Under the pieces are notes generated by a model. That model did no database searches. It was not told where the DNA came from and was given only the letters and a program-made list of their open reading frames with translations. Both the position numbers and the translations under genes were made by a program. Source: G965230615 sp965230615 (GTDB lineage: Bacteria; Pseudomonadota; Gammaproteobacteria; HTCC5015). From it: a DNA stretch of 64,000 nt. Positions 7,852 to 16,093 of the stretch are shown here, piece after piece; positions within the stretch are counted from its first letter, which is position 1, and each line of letters opens with the position of its first letter. Location: assembly GCA_965230615.1 (NCBI GenBank), contig OZ246012.1:2356001-2420000 (forward strand), read 5' to 3'.

Positions 7852-9378
7852 CTAGCCAGCCACAGCACCAAAAGTAAGCATGCTATCAGGACCTAATGGC
7901 AGCGCTAGAAAGATCCAAAGTACCAGGAGCAAGGAAGAAAATATGCCAAAGCCAATTGAGTAAGGCAGCATGATGGAGATAAGACTGCCAATACCGAAAT
8001 CCTTTTGGTAACGCCGAGCAAAAATAATAATCAATGGGAAATAAGGCAGTAACGGGGTCAGAATATTTGTCATGGAGTCACCAATACGATAAGCAGCCTG
8101 CGTTAATTCTGGCGAATAGCCTAACAACATCAACATCGGCACGAACACAGGCGCCATAATTGCCCACTTGGCTGAAGCACTGCCCACAAACAGATTTATC
8201 GTGCCCGTCAACAAGATAAAGACCACAATCAACGCCAAGCCGGTAAAACCTAACGCTTCTAATGTGGAAGCGCCTGAAATGGCTAAGATGACGCCCAGAT
8301 TTGACCACTTAAATAGAACAATAAAGTGTGCTGCAAAAAACGCCAGCACAATATAGCTTCCCATATCTGACATAGTGCCAGCTGTCATATCAACAACGTC
8401 TTTATCATTGCGAATTTTGCGGACCACAATGCCGTAGACCAAGCCTGGCACAAAAAACAGCAGTAGCATCAACGTGATCATGCTGTGATAAAAAGGCTTG
8501 ATACTACCTTGCTCATCACGCAAGACCGCACCTTCAGGCACAACCAGATAAGCAACAAAGAGCAACAATACTGCCAACGTGACTGCTGCTGCCAACAACC
8601 CGTTACGTTCTGATGATCCAACGGTTGCTGTCTCCTCGTGACTAACCACTAGCTGCTCGCCAGAGACATATGCCCCCAACATAGGCTCAACAATTTTTTC
8701 AGTGACAACTGCACCAACCAGCGTAAAAATAGGCACCAATGCCAACATTAAATAGTAATTCGCCGTAACGGACACTGCGTAATCAGCCGCAATAATATGC
8801 GCTGATGCTTCAGTGATGCCAGCCAATAGCGGATCTAAAGAGGTTAATACCAGATTGGCACTGAATCCAGCTGAGACGCCCGCAAACGTGGCTGCCAACC
8901 CCGCCAAAGGATGACGACCTGCATTAAAAAACAGTAATGCCCCAATGGGAATAAGCACTACATAACCTGCATCTGCCGCTAAACTCGACATAATACCGGC
9001 AAACACCAAGCCTGAGCTCAACAACCAGCTAGGTATATAGCTAATAAATAATCGAAGCGTGGCTGCGATCAAGCCTGTTTTATCGGCAACACCAATCCCC
9101 AACATCACTGCCAACACTTCACCTAAGGGTGGAAAGCCTGCAAAAATTTCGGGCATTTCTACCAATAAGCGTCGCAACTGCTCTGGCGCAAATAGGTTAT
9201 TCGCTGAGATAACTTCCTGATTACCAGGATGTACGACACTCCAGCCCAGCAATGAGGCCAAGACTGACATTAACATCACCATAGCAATCAGTATCAGAAA
9301 TAGGGTAGCTGGCTCAGGTAAGCGATTGCCCAGCCTCTCTATTGAAAGCAGCCATGTTGAAATACGACCTTGTTGCAT
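7852..9378 (-). CDS. AbgT-family transporter
   Basis: This is an inner-membrane transporter of the AbgT family, whose members take up p-aminobenzoyl-glutamate or export antimetabolites such as sulfonamides. The length of 508 residues is typical. The family start (LGNRLPEPATLFLILI) is followed by about twelve hydrophobic segments with the AbgT-characteristic conserved stretches, including GFSANLVLTSLDPLLAGITE in the first half and SASAKWAIMAPVFVPMLMLLGYSPELTQAAYRIGDS in the second. No enzyme partner of the abgAB type is nearby, so the substrate cannot be told. The glyoxalase I gene lies 15 bases upstream on the same strand, so the two are probably cotranscribed. Confidence 0.9.
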   Translation of the reverse strand: MQQGRISTWLLSIERLGNRLPEPATLFLILIAMVMLMSVLASLLGWSVVHPGNQEVISANNLFAPEQLRRLLVEMPEIFAGFPPLGEVLAVMLGIGVADKTGLIAATLRLFISYIPSWLLSSGLVFAGIMSSLAADAGYVVLIPIGALLFFNAGRHPLAGLAATFAGVSAGFSANLVLTSLDPLLAGITEASAHIIAADYAVSVTANYYLMLALVPIFTLVGAVVTEKIVEPMLGAYVSGEQLVVSHEETATVGSSERNGLLAAAVTLAVLLLFVAYLVVPEGAVLRDEQGSIKPFYHSMITLMLLLFFVPGLVYGIVVRKIRNDKDVVDMTAGTMSDMGSYIVLAFFAAHFIVLFKWSNLGVILAISGASTLEALGFTGLALIVVFILLTGTINLFVGSASAKWAIMAPVFVPMLMLLGYSPELTQAAYRIGDSMTNILTPLLPYFPLIIIFARRYQKDFGIGSLISIMLPYSIGFGIFSSLLLVLWIFLALPLGPDSMLTFGAVAG

Positions 9379-9393
9379 ACTTGCCCTCCCGAC

Positions 9394-9813
9394 CTACCAG
9401 GCCCCTGTATTAGCCATGCTTTGCCATGGCTCTGCAACTGGCAGCGCCTCACCTTTTTGCAATAACTCTATCGAAATATTATCTGGCGAGCGAATAAAGG
9501 CCATTCGCCCATCTCTCGGCGGGCGATTAATCACCACACCAGCATCCATTAAACGCTGGCATAGCGCATAAATATCATCGACCTCATAGGCAATATGGCC
9601 AAAGTTTCGGCCACCATCGTACGCTTCTGGGTCCCAGTTGTACGTTAATTCTATTTGCGCACTTTCATCACCCGGTGCGGCCAAAAAAATTAAGGTAAAG
9701 CGCCCTTGCTCACTGACATGCTCACGCAACTTTTTTAGCCCCAGCTTATTGCAATAAAAATCCAGCGACGCTTCCAAATCAGAAACTCTGACCATCGTAT
9801 GCAAATATTTCAT
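9394..9813 (-). CDS. gloA: Lactoylglutathione lyase (glyoxalase I)
   Basis: This metalloenzyme converts the methylglyoxal-glutathione hemithioacetal to S-lactoylglutathione. The start at 9813 gives a 139-residue protein beginning MKYLHTMVRVSDLE, as in known glyoxalase I; the frame continues upstream but that part is unlike the family. AAGGG upstream of the ATG supports this start. All four metal ligands are in place: H5, E55 (in QIELTYNW), H73 (FGHIAYEV) and E116 (ISIELLQK). The length and the missing long insertions fit the bacterial Ni/Co type rather than the longer Zn type. It is followed closely by the AbgT-type transporter gene on the same strand. Confidence 0.92.
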   Translation of the reverse strand: MKYLHTMVRVSDLEASLDFYCNKLGLKKLREHVSEQGRFTLIFLAAPGDESAQIELTYNWDPEAYDGGRNFGHIAYEVDDIYALCQRLMDAGVVINRPPRDGRMAFIRSPDNISIELLQKGEALPVAEPWQSMANTGAW

Positions 9814-10075
9814 AGTAACCCTTGTATGATGACTATTAAAAAAACAACATTGATAGTGAATATGTATTTTGCATATAGCCCAACAACAAAGTTGCAATAC
9901 ACAGCAAACATTGTCATGCCTTCATCAATTCCCAATACCTCAGTGTCCAAAATTCGTTACCCCAATAGACACCGATCGCACAAAATAATGCTAACCCATT
10001 GATTCTACAACAACAATACTATTGGCACCGTCTTTGCATTGTTGTAATTACTTAGGACTCAAAGTCAGGTGTTTT

Positions 10076-10480
10076 ATGATTCATGCTGTTATACCAGTGC
10101 TTTTACTTGAACGCTTGTCGGCATACGCAATAACGGCGATGTCTGATGTGGCACAAGCGTCAATGCCGCATGCAATCATAACAGTCTCAAGCAAGGCGAA
10201 CTACTCTGACCACCGTCCATGTAGCAGTCACTATAGTACCCCTCAAAGCCAATATAAATCTGCCTCTCAATATGCAGCTGTAATGAGCCATCCACTCATA
10301 TGGTTTGCAAATACAATAATGCAATGGCAACAACAATGGCCAAAGGTTGCTTTAACAGCAAGCATCAAAGATAACAATCAAGTCTTGTCAATGTTAGTAA
10401 GCACTGCATATATCTTTGCTCCCAAACTCTTATGTATCTCGAGTTTAAACCGCAGAACATATAACAAGAAAATAAAATAA
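10076..10480 (+). CDS. Doubtful small protein of unknown function
   Basis: This is a 134-residue frame starting at ATG 10076 with AGGTG upstream; the frame extends up to 10022. The N-terminus (MIHAVIPVLLLERLSAYAITAMSDVAQA) could be a poor signal peptide. The rest is rich in Ser, Gln and His with no known motif. The only support is position: it fills an otherwise empty 700-base plus-strand stretch that ends in a strong plus-strand terminator at 10505-10534, so something is transcribed here. It may instead be a non-coding transcript. Confidence 0.3.
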   Translation: MIHAVIPVLLLERLSAYAITAMSDVAQASMPHAIITVSSKANYSDHRPCSSHYSTPQSQYKSASQYAAVMSHPLIWFANTIMQWQQQWPKVALTASIKDNNQVLSMLVSTAYIFAPKLLCISSLNRRTYNKKIK

Positions 10481-10504
10481 CAAGAAGCGTTCTTCGGTAT
10501 GGCT

Positions 10505-10534
10505 GGGCCTGATAGTGGACAGGCCCTTTTTTTT
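10505..10534 (+). terminator. Strong rho-independent terminator on the plus strand
   Basis: GGGCCTG (10505-10511) pairs with CAGGCCC (10520-10526) around an 8-base loop, followed by eight T (10527-10534). It works in the plus direction only. It lies just past the end of the minus-strand VOC gene, so it must serve a transcript from the 9.8-10.5 kb gap. Confidence 0.85.
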
Positions 10535-10539
10535 GCCCG

Positions 10540-10905
10540 CTACGGCAACACTTCCAGAGGCGTACAAACACGAATAGTGTTTTTATCTGGATCACTTAAC
10601 TGCATCTCCCGGTTGCCCCAGGGCTTATCTTCTGGCAAAGCATCAACAGCTATACTCTTTTTGAGTATTTCGCTATACCATAGATCAACGTCGTCGACAT
10701 AAAAATACACCAAACCGCCCTGCTTACATTCTGGGTGCTGGGTAAGATAAATGCGCTGACCATTACAGCTAATTTGTAAAACAGTGGGCTTATCCGCTGA
10801 CTGCTGCCATTGCCAATCAACTTGAAACCCCAAACCATCCACATAGAATGTCTGGCTTGGTCCAAGATCGCTTATGCGTAGTGTCGGTATAATCGTCTGC
10901 ATCAT
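10540..10905 (-). CDS. VOC-family (glyoxalase/bleomycin-resistance fold) protein
   Basis: This is a 121-residue protein of the vicinal-oxygen-chelate fold: two beta-alpha-beta-beta-beta modules. The first begins IIPTLRISDLGPSQTFYVDGLGF and the second GGLVYFYVDDVDLWYSEI, and it ends REMQLSDPDKNTIRVCTP. The C-terminal module has the usual DPDKN turn. The classical metal-ligand Glu at the end of the strand after it is not present (TIRVCTP instead of x-x-x-x-E). It may therefore be a binding protein rather than an enzyme, and the substrate is unknown. It is a separate gene from gloA, with no shared operon, and stands between the orphan terminator and purD. Confidence 0.8.
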   Translation of the reverse strand: MMQTIIPTLRISDLGPSQTFYVDGLGFQVDWQWQQSADKPTVLQISCNGQRIYLTQHPECKQGGLVYFYVDDVDLWYSEILKKSIAVDALPEDKPWGNREMQLSDPDKNTIRVCTPLEVLP

Positions 10906-11090
10906 TGCTCAACTTATTCTGCCTGTATTCAGACTCCAGCGAACCGGCATTATTGCTTATCCGTGTGGCTGTAGAGTTTAGCATATTGTGCCAAGATAAT
11001 TACCCATGTTGCCAACCCGACCAAAACAGCCATACAACGATAATAGCACCTGACAAACGCGCCAAACCGGGTAAAATACGCGGTTTATTC

Positions 11091-11118
11091 TGCCCATAAA
11101 GCAACAAATTTATGGGCA
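11091..11118 (+). promoter_or_regulatory. 10-bp hairpin in the purD leader
   Basis: TGCCCATAAA (11091-11100) and TTTATGGGCA (11109-11118) form a perfect 10-bp stem with an 8-base loop, about 30 bases upstream of the purD start. There is no T tail at the stem. It could be a leader structure or an operator overlapping the promoter. Confidence 0.45.
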
Positions 11119-11148
11119 TACTTGATATTTATAGCCATCGAGGTATGC

Positions 11149-12426
11149 ATGAAAGTATTAGTTGTAGGCGGCGGCGGGCGTGAGCACGCACTTGCCTGGA
11201 AGGCCGCACAATCATCTGAAGTTGAAAAAGTTTTTGTTGCTCCGGGTAATGCGGGCACAGCAATAGAAAATAAAATCGAAAATATTGCTATTCAGGCCAC
11301 AGACATCCCTACACTATTATCCTTTGCGCAATCACAAGCCATTGACCTCACCATCGTTGGCCCTGAGGCACCACTGGTGCTCGGTATTGTAGATCAGTTT
11401 CAACAAGCGGGCTTGTGCATTTTTGGCCCAAGCAAAGCGGCTTCCCAACTGGAAGGCTCCAAGACATTCTGCAAAGATTTCCTGGCACGCCACAATATAC
11501 CGACAGCCGAGTATCAAACGTTTACTGAAATTGATCTTGCGGTTGATTATATCAATGGTAAAGGTGCGCCCATTGTTGTTAAAGCTGATGGTCTGGCAGC
11601 TGGCAAAGGCGTAATATTGGCACAAACAGTTGGTGAAGCCATTGCCGCTGTAAACGATATGCTAGCCGGCAATGCCTTTGGTGCCGCTGGTCATAGGGTG
11701 GTTATTGAAGAGTTTTTAACTGGCGAAGAAGCCAGTTTTATTGTGATGGTCGATGGCAAGAATATTTTACCCATGGCCAGCTCACAAGACCACAAAGCCC
11801 GCGACGATGGTGATCTGGGGCCTAATACCGGTGGGATGGGTGCCTATTCCCCAGCTCCCGTTATTGACCGCCAAATGCATGAGCGCATTATGCGTGAGGT
11901 TATTGAACCGACAGTAGCAGGCATGGCAGCAGATGGCGTCCCCTATACCGGCTTTCTCTATGCAGGACTCATGATCAACGCTGATGGTGAACCTAAAGTA
12001 CTAGAATACAACTGTCGCTTTGGCGACCCCGAAACACAACCTATCATGTTACGGCTTGAATCAGACTTGGCCGCCCTATGCCTTGCTGGCAGCCAACAAG
12101 GCCTGCAGAACTGTGAGGCTCAATGGTCTAACAAACCTGCACTGGGTGTCGTATTGGCAGCAGGTGGCTATCCTGACACTTACCAAAAAGGCACCACTAT
12201 TCACGGCCTGGATAGCCACTTTGCCGAACACACCAAGGTATTTCATGCAGGGACACGCCAACAAGACGACGCGATTGTCACCAACGGTGGGCGAGTGCTC
12301 TGCGTTACCGCATTAGGTGATAATATTGCAGCTGCCCAAATGCACGCTTATGAAGGTGTTAAACAAATAGATTGGGACGCCGTTTATTACCGAAGTGATA
12401 TTGGTCATAAGGCGATTAACCGTTAA
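11149..12426 (+). CDS. purD: Phosphoribosylamine-glycine ligase
   Basis: PurD is an ATP-grasp ligase that joins glycine to phosphoribosylamine, the second step of purine synthesis. The start at 11149 (ATG, preceded by GAGGT) gives the family N-terminus MKVLVVGGGGREHALAWK. The frame can be read from 11122, but those residues are unlike PurD. Conserved parts follow in order: the PGNAGTA loop, GPEAPLVLGIVD, GSKTFCKDFL, the ATP-grasp stretch IVVKADGLAAGKGV, QDHKARDDGDLGPNTGGMGAYSPAP and EYNCRFGDPETQ. The length of 425 residues is normal. It is detached from purH and probably has its own promoter and a leader hairpin. It ends in the repeated terminator array shared with rho. Confidence 0.96.
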   Translation: MKVLVVGGGGREHALAWKAAQSSEVEKVFVAPGNAGTAIENKIENIAIQATDIPTLLSFAQSQAIDLTIVGPEAPLVLGIVDQFQQAGLCIFGPSKAASQLEGSKTFCKDFLARHNIPTAEYQTFTEIDLAVDYINGKGAPIVVKADGLAAGKGVILAQTVGEAIAAVNDMLAGNAFGAAGHRVVIEEFLTGEEASFIVMVDGKNILPMASSQDHKARDDGDLGPNTGGMGAYSPAPVIDRQMHERIMREVIEPTVAGMAADGVPYTGFLYAGLMINADGEPKVLEYNCRFGDPETQPIMLRLESDLAALCLAGSQQGLQNCEAQWSNKPALGVVLAAGGYPDTYQKGTTIHGLDSHFAEHTKVFHAGTRQQDDAIVTNGGRVLCVTALGDNIAAAQMHAYEGVKQIDWDAVYYRSDIGHKAINR

Positions 12427-12456
12427 ACAGGCATGGCTTGTTGTTAATCTGGAGAC

Positions 12457-12635
12457 CATTAAAAAACCCGGCTAACGCGGGAGGCTTAATACCACTAAAA
12501 AACCCGGCTAACGCCGGGAGGCTTAATACCACTAAAAAACCCGGCTAACGCCGGGAGGCTTAATACCACTAAAAAACCCGGCTAACGCCGGGAGGCTTAA
12601 TACCACTAAAAAACCCGGCTAACGCCGGGTTTTTT
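12457..12635. repeat. Tandem array of five terminator units between purD and rho
   Basis: Five copies of a 37-bp unit (the first has lost one C, so the first step is 36 bp) contain an A6 run, the stem CCCGGC-TAAC-GCCGGG and AGGCTTAATACCACT. Stems begin at 12467, 12503, 12540, 12577 and 12614. Only the last copy has T6 on the right, making it a complete two-way terminator. In the other four the right flank is AGGCTTAATA, but the A6 run on the left remains, which is T6 for the minus strand. Transcripts leaving rho therefore meet five successive rho-independent terminators, while purD transcripts meet only one good one, at the far end. The copies are almost identical, pointing to recent duplication. 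Confidence 0.93.
12614..12635 (+). terminator. Bidirectional terminator of purD and rho
   Basis: This is the fifth unit of the array: A6, stem CCCGGC/GCCGGG with loop TAAC (12614-12629), and T6 at 12630-12635. It is the only copy with a T run in the purD direction, and it is the first one reached from rho. Confidence 0.92.
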
Positions 12636-12680
12636 GTAAACTAAACTAATGATAAATGCGTATTGCCAATGTCGTAGCAG

Positions 12681-13937
12681 CTAGCGTCGCATAGAGTCAA
12701 AAAACTCGGCATTGGTTTTTGTGCCCTGCATTTTGTTCAGCATAAATTCCATTGCTTCCAACTCATCCATTGAGTGCAATACTTTACGCAACACCCACAT
12801 TTTTTGCAGCTCTTCAGGGTCTGTTAACAATTCTTCACGACGCGTACCCGAACGATTAATATTAATCGCTGGGAAAGTGCGTTTCTCAGCTATGCGGCGA
12901 TCCAGATGAATTTCCATATTACCCGTGCCTTTGAATTCCTCGTAGATCACTTCATCCATCTTAGAGCCTGTATCGACCAATGCTGTAGCAATAATCGTCA
13001 AGCTACCACCCTCTTCTATATTACGTGCCGCCCCAAAAAATCGTTTTGGACGTTGCAAAGCATTTGCATCAACACCACCGGTCAATACCTTGCCAGAAGA
13101 AGGCACCACTGTATTGTAAGCACGCGCTAAACGTGTAATTGAATCTAACAAGATGACAACATCTTTCTTATGCTCAACCAGACGCTTGGCTTTTTCAATC
13201 ACCATTTCTGCAACTTGCACATGACGGCTGGCTGGCTCATCAAAAGTACTTGAGATAACTTCACCCTGTACCATGCGCGTCATTTCTGTCACTTCTTCTG
13301 GTCGTTCATCAATCAATAATACGATGAGATAACATTCAGGATGGGATGCTGAAATACTCTGTGCAATATTCTGTAACATAATTGTTTTACCCGCCTTAGG
13401 CGGTGAAACAATCAAGCCACGTTGGCCCTTACCGATAGGCGAGGCGATATCAACAATACGTGCCGTAATATCTTCTGTACTTCCATTACCACGCTCAAGC
13501 GTTAAACGGAAATCCGCATGCAACGGAGTCAGGTTCTCAAATAGCGCTTTATTACGCGAGTTATCAGGCTGCTCAAAATTTATTTGGTCAACTTTTAATA
13601 AAGCGAAATAACGCTCCCCTTCTTTGGGTGGGCGTATTTTGCCGGAAATCGTATCGCCTGTTCGTAAATTAAAACGGCGTATTTGGCTAGGAGAAACATA
13701 GATATCATCAGGACCAGCCAGATACGAGCTATTCGCTGAGCGCAAAAAGCCGAAGCCATCTTGCAAAATTTCTAGCACCCCATCCCCAAAAATATCTTCA
13801 CCGCTCTTGGCATGCGCCTTGAGAATGGCAAAAATAATGTCCTGTTTGCGAGAGCGAGCTACATTGCTGATACCGGTCGATTCAGCCAGTGCAATGAGTT
13901 CATTGACTGGTTTTCGTTTGAGTTCTGTTAAATGCAT
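12681..13937 (-). CDS. rho: Transcription termination factor Rho
   Basis: Rho is a hexameric RNA helicase that ends transcription at rho-dependent sites. The N-terminal helical part (MHLTELKRKPVNELIALAE) is followed by the RNA-binding cold-shock-like domain with ILQDGFGFLRS and YVSPSQIRRF. The ATPase domain has Walker A SPPKAGKT (about 180), the LLIDERPEEVTEM segment, Walker B VVILLDSITRLARAYN and the Q/R-loop regions typical of Rho. The 418 residues match E. coli (419). The upstream region to trxA is 240 bases, contains a stem-loop and may carry a regulatory leader. Downstream are five tandem hairpin terminators. Confidence 0.98.
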   Translation of the reverse strand: MHLTELKRKPVNELIALAESTGISNVARSRKQDIIFAILKAHAKSGEDIFGDGVLEILQDGFGFLRSANSSYLAGPDDIYVSPSQIRRFNLRTGDTISGKIRPPKEGERYFALLKVDQINFEQPDNSRNKALFENLTPLHADFRLTLERGNGSTEDITARIVDIASPIGKGQRGLIVSPPKAGKTIMLQNIAQSISASHPECYLIVLLIDERPEEVTEMTRMVQGEVISSTFDEPASRHVQVAEMVIEKAKRLVEHKKDVVILLDSITRLARAYNTVVPSSGKVLTGGVDANALQRPKRFFGAARNIEEGGSLTIIATALVDTGSKMDEVIYEEFKGTGNMEIHLDRRIAEKRTFPAININRSGTRREELLTDPEELQKMWVLRKVLHSMDELEAMEFMLNKMQGTKTNAEFFDSMRR

Positions 13938-14135
13938 AGCTATTTGCCAATTGACTTATTAGATTACAAATCAATAAAGGGTTAAATCGATAAGGAGAAC
14001 CGCCACGCCCATGCCTTTAGGCAAAGGAACTTTTTCAGAGTTAGGGAAATGGACCTTTAAAAGAACGGGTGGCCGACTGATCTATAGTTATTTGATTCCA
14101 ATTCGGTTACGTTACCACTATAACTTCCCGACGTC

Positions 14136-14163
14136 TAGCCCCGCAGACATTTTTGCGGGGCTA
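14136..14163. terminator. 10-bp stem-loop between trxA and rho
   Basis: TAGCCCCGCA (14136-14145) and TGCGGGGCTA (14154-14163) form a perfect stem with an 8-base loop, just after the trxA stop. There is no proper T tail in either direction. It may cause partial termination or pausing between trxA and rho, both on the minus strand. Confidence 0.5.
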
Positions 14164-14176
14164 AATTGGAAAATCC

Positions 14177-14503
14177 TTACAAGTTACTGTCAAGGAATGC
14201 AGTCAGTTGTGACTTGGATAAGGCACCTACCTTGGTCGCTTCTACATTGCCATCCTTGAACAACATTAATGTGGGTATTCCCCGAATACCGTACTTAGGC
14301 GGTGTTTCCGGGTTTTCATCAATATTCAGCTTGCAGATGGTAATTTTCTCTGCATATTCTGCTGATATTTCGTCTAAAATCGGCGCGATCATTTTGCATG
14401 GCCCACACCACTCAGCCCAATAATCGACTAAAACTGGTTTGTCACACTGCAACACCTCTTGTTCAAACGTCGCATCGGTGACATAAACTATATTATCGCT
14501 CAC
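14177..14503 (-). CDS. trxA: Thioredoxin 1
   Basis: This is a cytoplasmic thiol-disulfide carrier. It has a single thioredoxin fold of 108 residues with the active site WCGPCK at 32-37, preceded by VLVDYWAEW and followed by the family stretch IAPILDEISAEY. The cis-proline segment GIRGIPTLMLFKDG and the ending VGALSKSQLTAFLD are all typical. The trxA-rho order is a well-known pairing in gammaproteobacteria. It probably has its own promoter in the 600-base gap upstream. No odd features. Confidence 0.97.
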   Translation of the reverse strand: MSDNIVYVTDATFEQEVLQCDKPVLVDYWAEWCGPCKMIAPILDEISAEYAEKITICKLNIDENPETPPKYGIRGIPTLMLFKDGNVEATKVGALSKSQLTAFLDSNL

Positions 14504-15098
14504 GCTGTAATTGCCTCCAACTTGGCTAAAACTAAAAACTCAACGCCCTATATGTAGGGAAAAGCGCATTTTCCGGGGTCAACAAAAGGGCAATGAGGAA
14601 TATCTATAATACCTGTTATTTTATATGGTGACAGCTAAAAAATTTCAAGACCAAAAACTGTGTTTTTAACGCTTATTTAATCATACCCGCCGCAAAACCC
14701 TGTACCTTCTGGACAGGGTCTTCGTTTATTCTCAAAGCGCTTCGCTCAACTGCCATCAATAAAATTACGTTATAAGCTTATACTGAAACACACTATTTGC
14801 CAGGCCGCCGCCCCTGAAATCAACCTAAAACCAACCTGGCATCAAGCTGGTGTTAACTTAATATTAACCTTTTCGTTGTAGGCTAATGCCGCCTAAGACG
14901 CCACTCACAATTCATTTTAAAATCATAGACTTACAGAAAAAAGGGGGGATATTGTCAGAAACGTAAAAGCTGCCGACAGCCCAAGCAGCACTTTATTTTG
15001 CCGCCGCTATACGATCGGCATGACAGCCCCTATAATAGGCCCGCCGCAAGCACAATCACTTGCAAACCACAATTAAAGCCTAATGTTAAGGATCAGGA
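14504..15098. other. Divergent intergenic region between trxA and galE
   Basis: No gene was found in these 595 bases. It should hold the promoters of trxA (minus) and galE (plus). A 7-bp hairpin (ACCCTGT at 14697-14703 with ACAGGGT at 14713-14719) has only a weak T-rich tail. A TATAAT box lies at 15031-15036. Confidence 0.6.
15031..15036 (+). promoter_or_regulatory. Consensus -10 box upstream of galE
   Basis: TATAAT lies 62 bases before the galE start codon. The -35 region at 17-18 bases spacing is poor (TATACG), so the promoter may need an activator. A ribosome binding site (AAGGATCAGG) precedes the ATG at 15099. Confidence 0.4.
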
Positions 15099-16088
15099 AT
15101 GAGTAAAAAAACTGTATTAGTCTCTGGCGGCGCCGGCTATATCGGCAGCCATGTTGTCCGTCAACTTGGCGAAGCGGGCGAAAATGTTGTCGTACTCGAT
15201 AACCTTTCCACAGGTTTTGCCGATGCTGTTTTGCATGGCACTTTTATCGAGGGCGACACTGGCGATCGTGAGCTAGTCAGCAAAATATTACAAGAACATA
15301 ATGTTGAGGCAGTTTTACATTTTGCTGCAAACACCATTGTCCCTGAATCGGTAGAAAACCCGCTGAAATACTATGGCAATAATACTTGCTGTTCCCGCAA
15401 CTTATTACAATGCTGCCAGGAAGCAGGTGTAAAGCACGTTATCTTTTCATCAACAGCTGCCGTTTATGGCATACCTGATGATGGTCTCGCCAAAGAAGGC
15501 ACCGCTATTAGCCCAATCAACCCATACGGTATGTCTAAGCTTATGACGGAATATATGCTGCAAGACTTATCAAAAGCAACTGACTTAAGCCATGTAATCT
15601 TACGCTATTTCAACGTAGCAGGCTGTGACCCTCAAGGCCGTATTGGACAATCTACCAAAAAAGCCACGCTATTGATTAAAGTCGCTTGTGAGGCTGCTGT
15701 TGGCAAACGTCCAGGTATCTCTATATTTGGAACCGATTACGACACGCCAGATGGCACCGGTGTTCGCGACTACATTCATGTTGAAGATCTGGCAGATGCA
15801 CACTTAAAAGCCTTGGATTACCTGCGCAAAGGTGGCGATTCGACCACACTCAACTGCGGTTATGGACATGGCTATAGCGTGCGCGAAGTACTCGACACTG
15901 TTGAAAAAGTCAATAACGCCAAACTTAATATCAAAGAAGAACCCAGACGGGCAGGTGACCCTCCCAGCCTTATTGCCGATTCTAGTAAACTCAAAGCGTT
16001 ACTCAACTGGGAACCACGCTATGATGATTTAACAACCATCGTTGAGTCAGCCTTAAACTGGGAGAAGCATTTGCAAAGCAAAGGTTAA
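15099..16088 (+). CDS. galE: UDP-glucose 4-epimerase
   Basis: GalE interconverts UDP-glucose and UDP-galactose, supplying sugars for lipopolysaccharide and exopolysaccharide. It is an extended SDR enzyme: NAD-binding GGAGYIGS at 10-17, SSTAAVYG at about 117-124 and the catalytic pair Y143/K147 in NPYGMSKLMTEY. LRYFNVAGCDPQGRIG, DGTGVRDYIHVEDLADAHL and the C-terminal RRAGDPPSLIAD follow. The length of 329 residues is normal. The next gene, a VanZ-like membrane protein, starts 5 bases after the stop, so they form an operon. No other sugar genes are next to it, so its use in a specific polysaccharide cannot be told. Confidence 0.94.
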   Translation: MSKKTVLVSGGAGYIGSHVVRQLGEAGENVVVLDNLSTGFADAVLHGTFIEGDTGDRELVSKILQEHNVEAVLHFAANTIVPESVENPLKYYGNNTCCSRNLLQCCQEAGVKHVIFSSTAAVYGIPDDGLAKEGTAISPINPYGMSKLMTEYMLQDLSKATDLSHVILRYFNVAGCDPQGRIGQSTKKATLLIKVACEAAVGKRPGISIFGTDYDTPDGTGVRDYIHVEDLADAHLKALDYLRKGGDSTTLNCGYGHGYSVREVLDTVEKVNNAKLNIKEEPRRAGDPPSLIADSSKLKALLNWEPRYDDLTTIVESALNWEKHLQSKG

Positions 16089-16093
16089 ACGGC

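Noticed and set aside
12457..12635. Tandem 36-37-bp units resembling a CRISPR array
   Set aside because: There are no spacers: the units follow each other directly and each contains a terminator stem. No cas genes are nearby.
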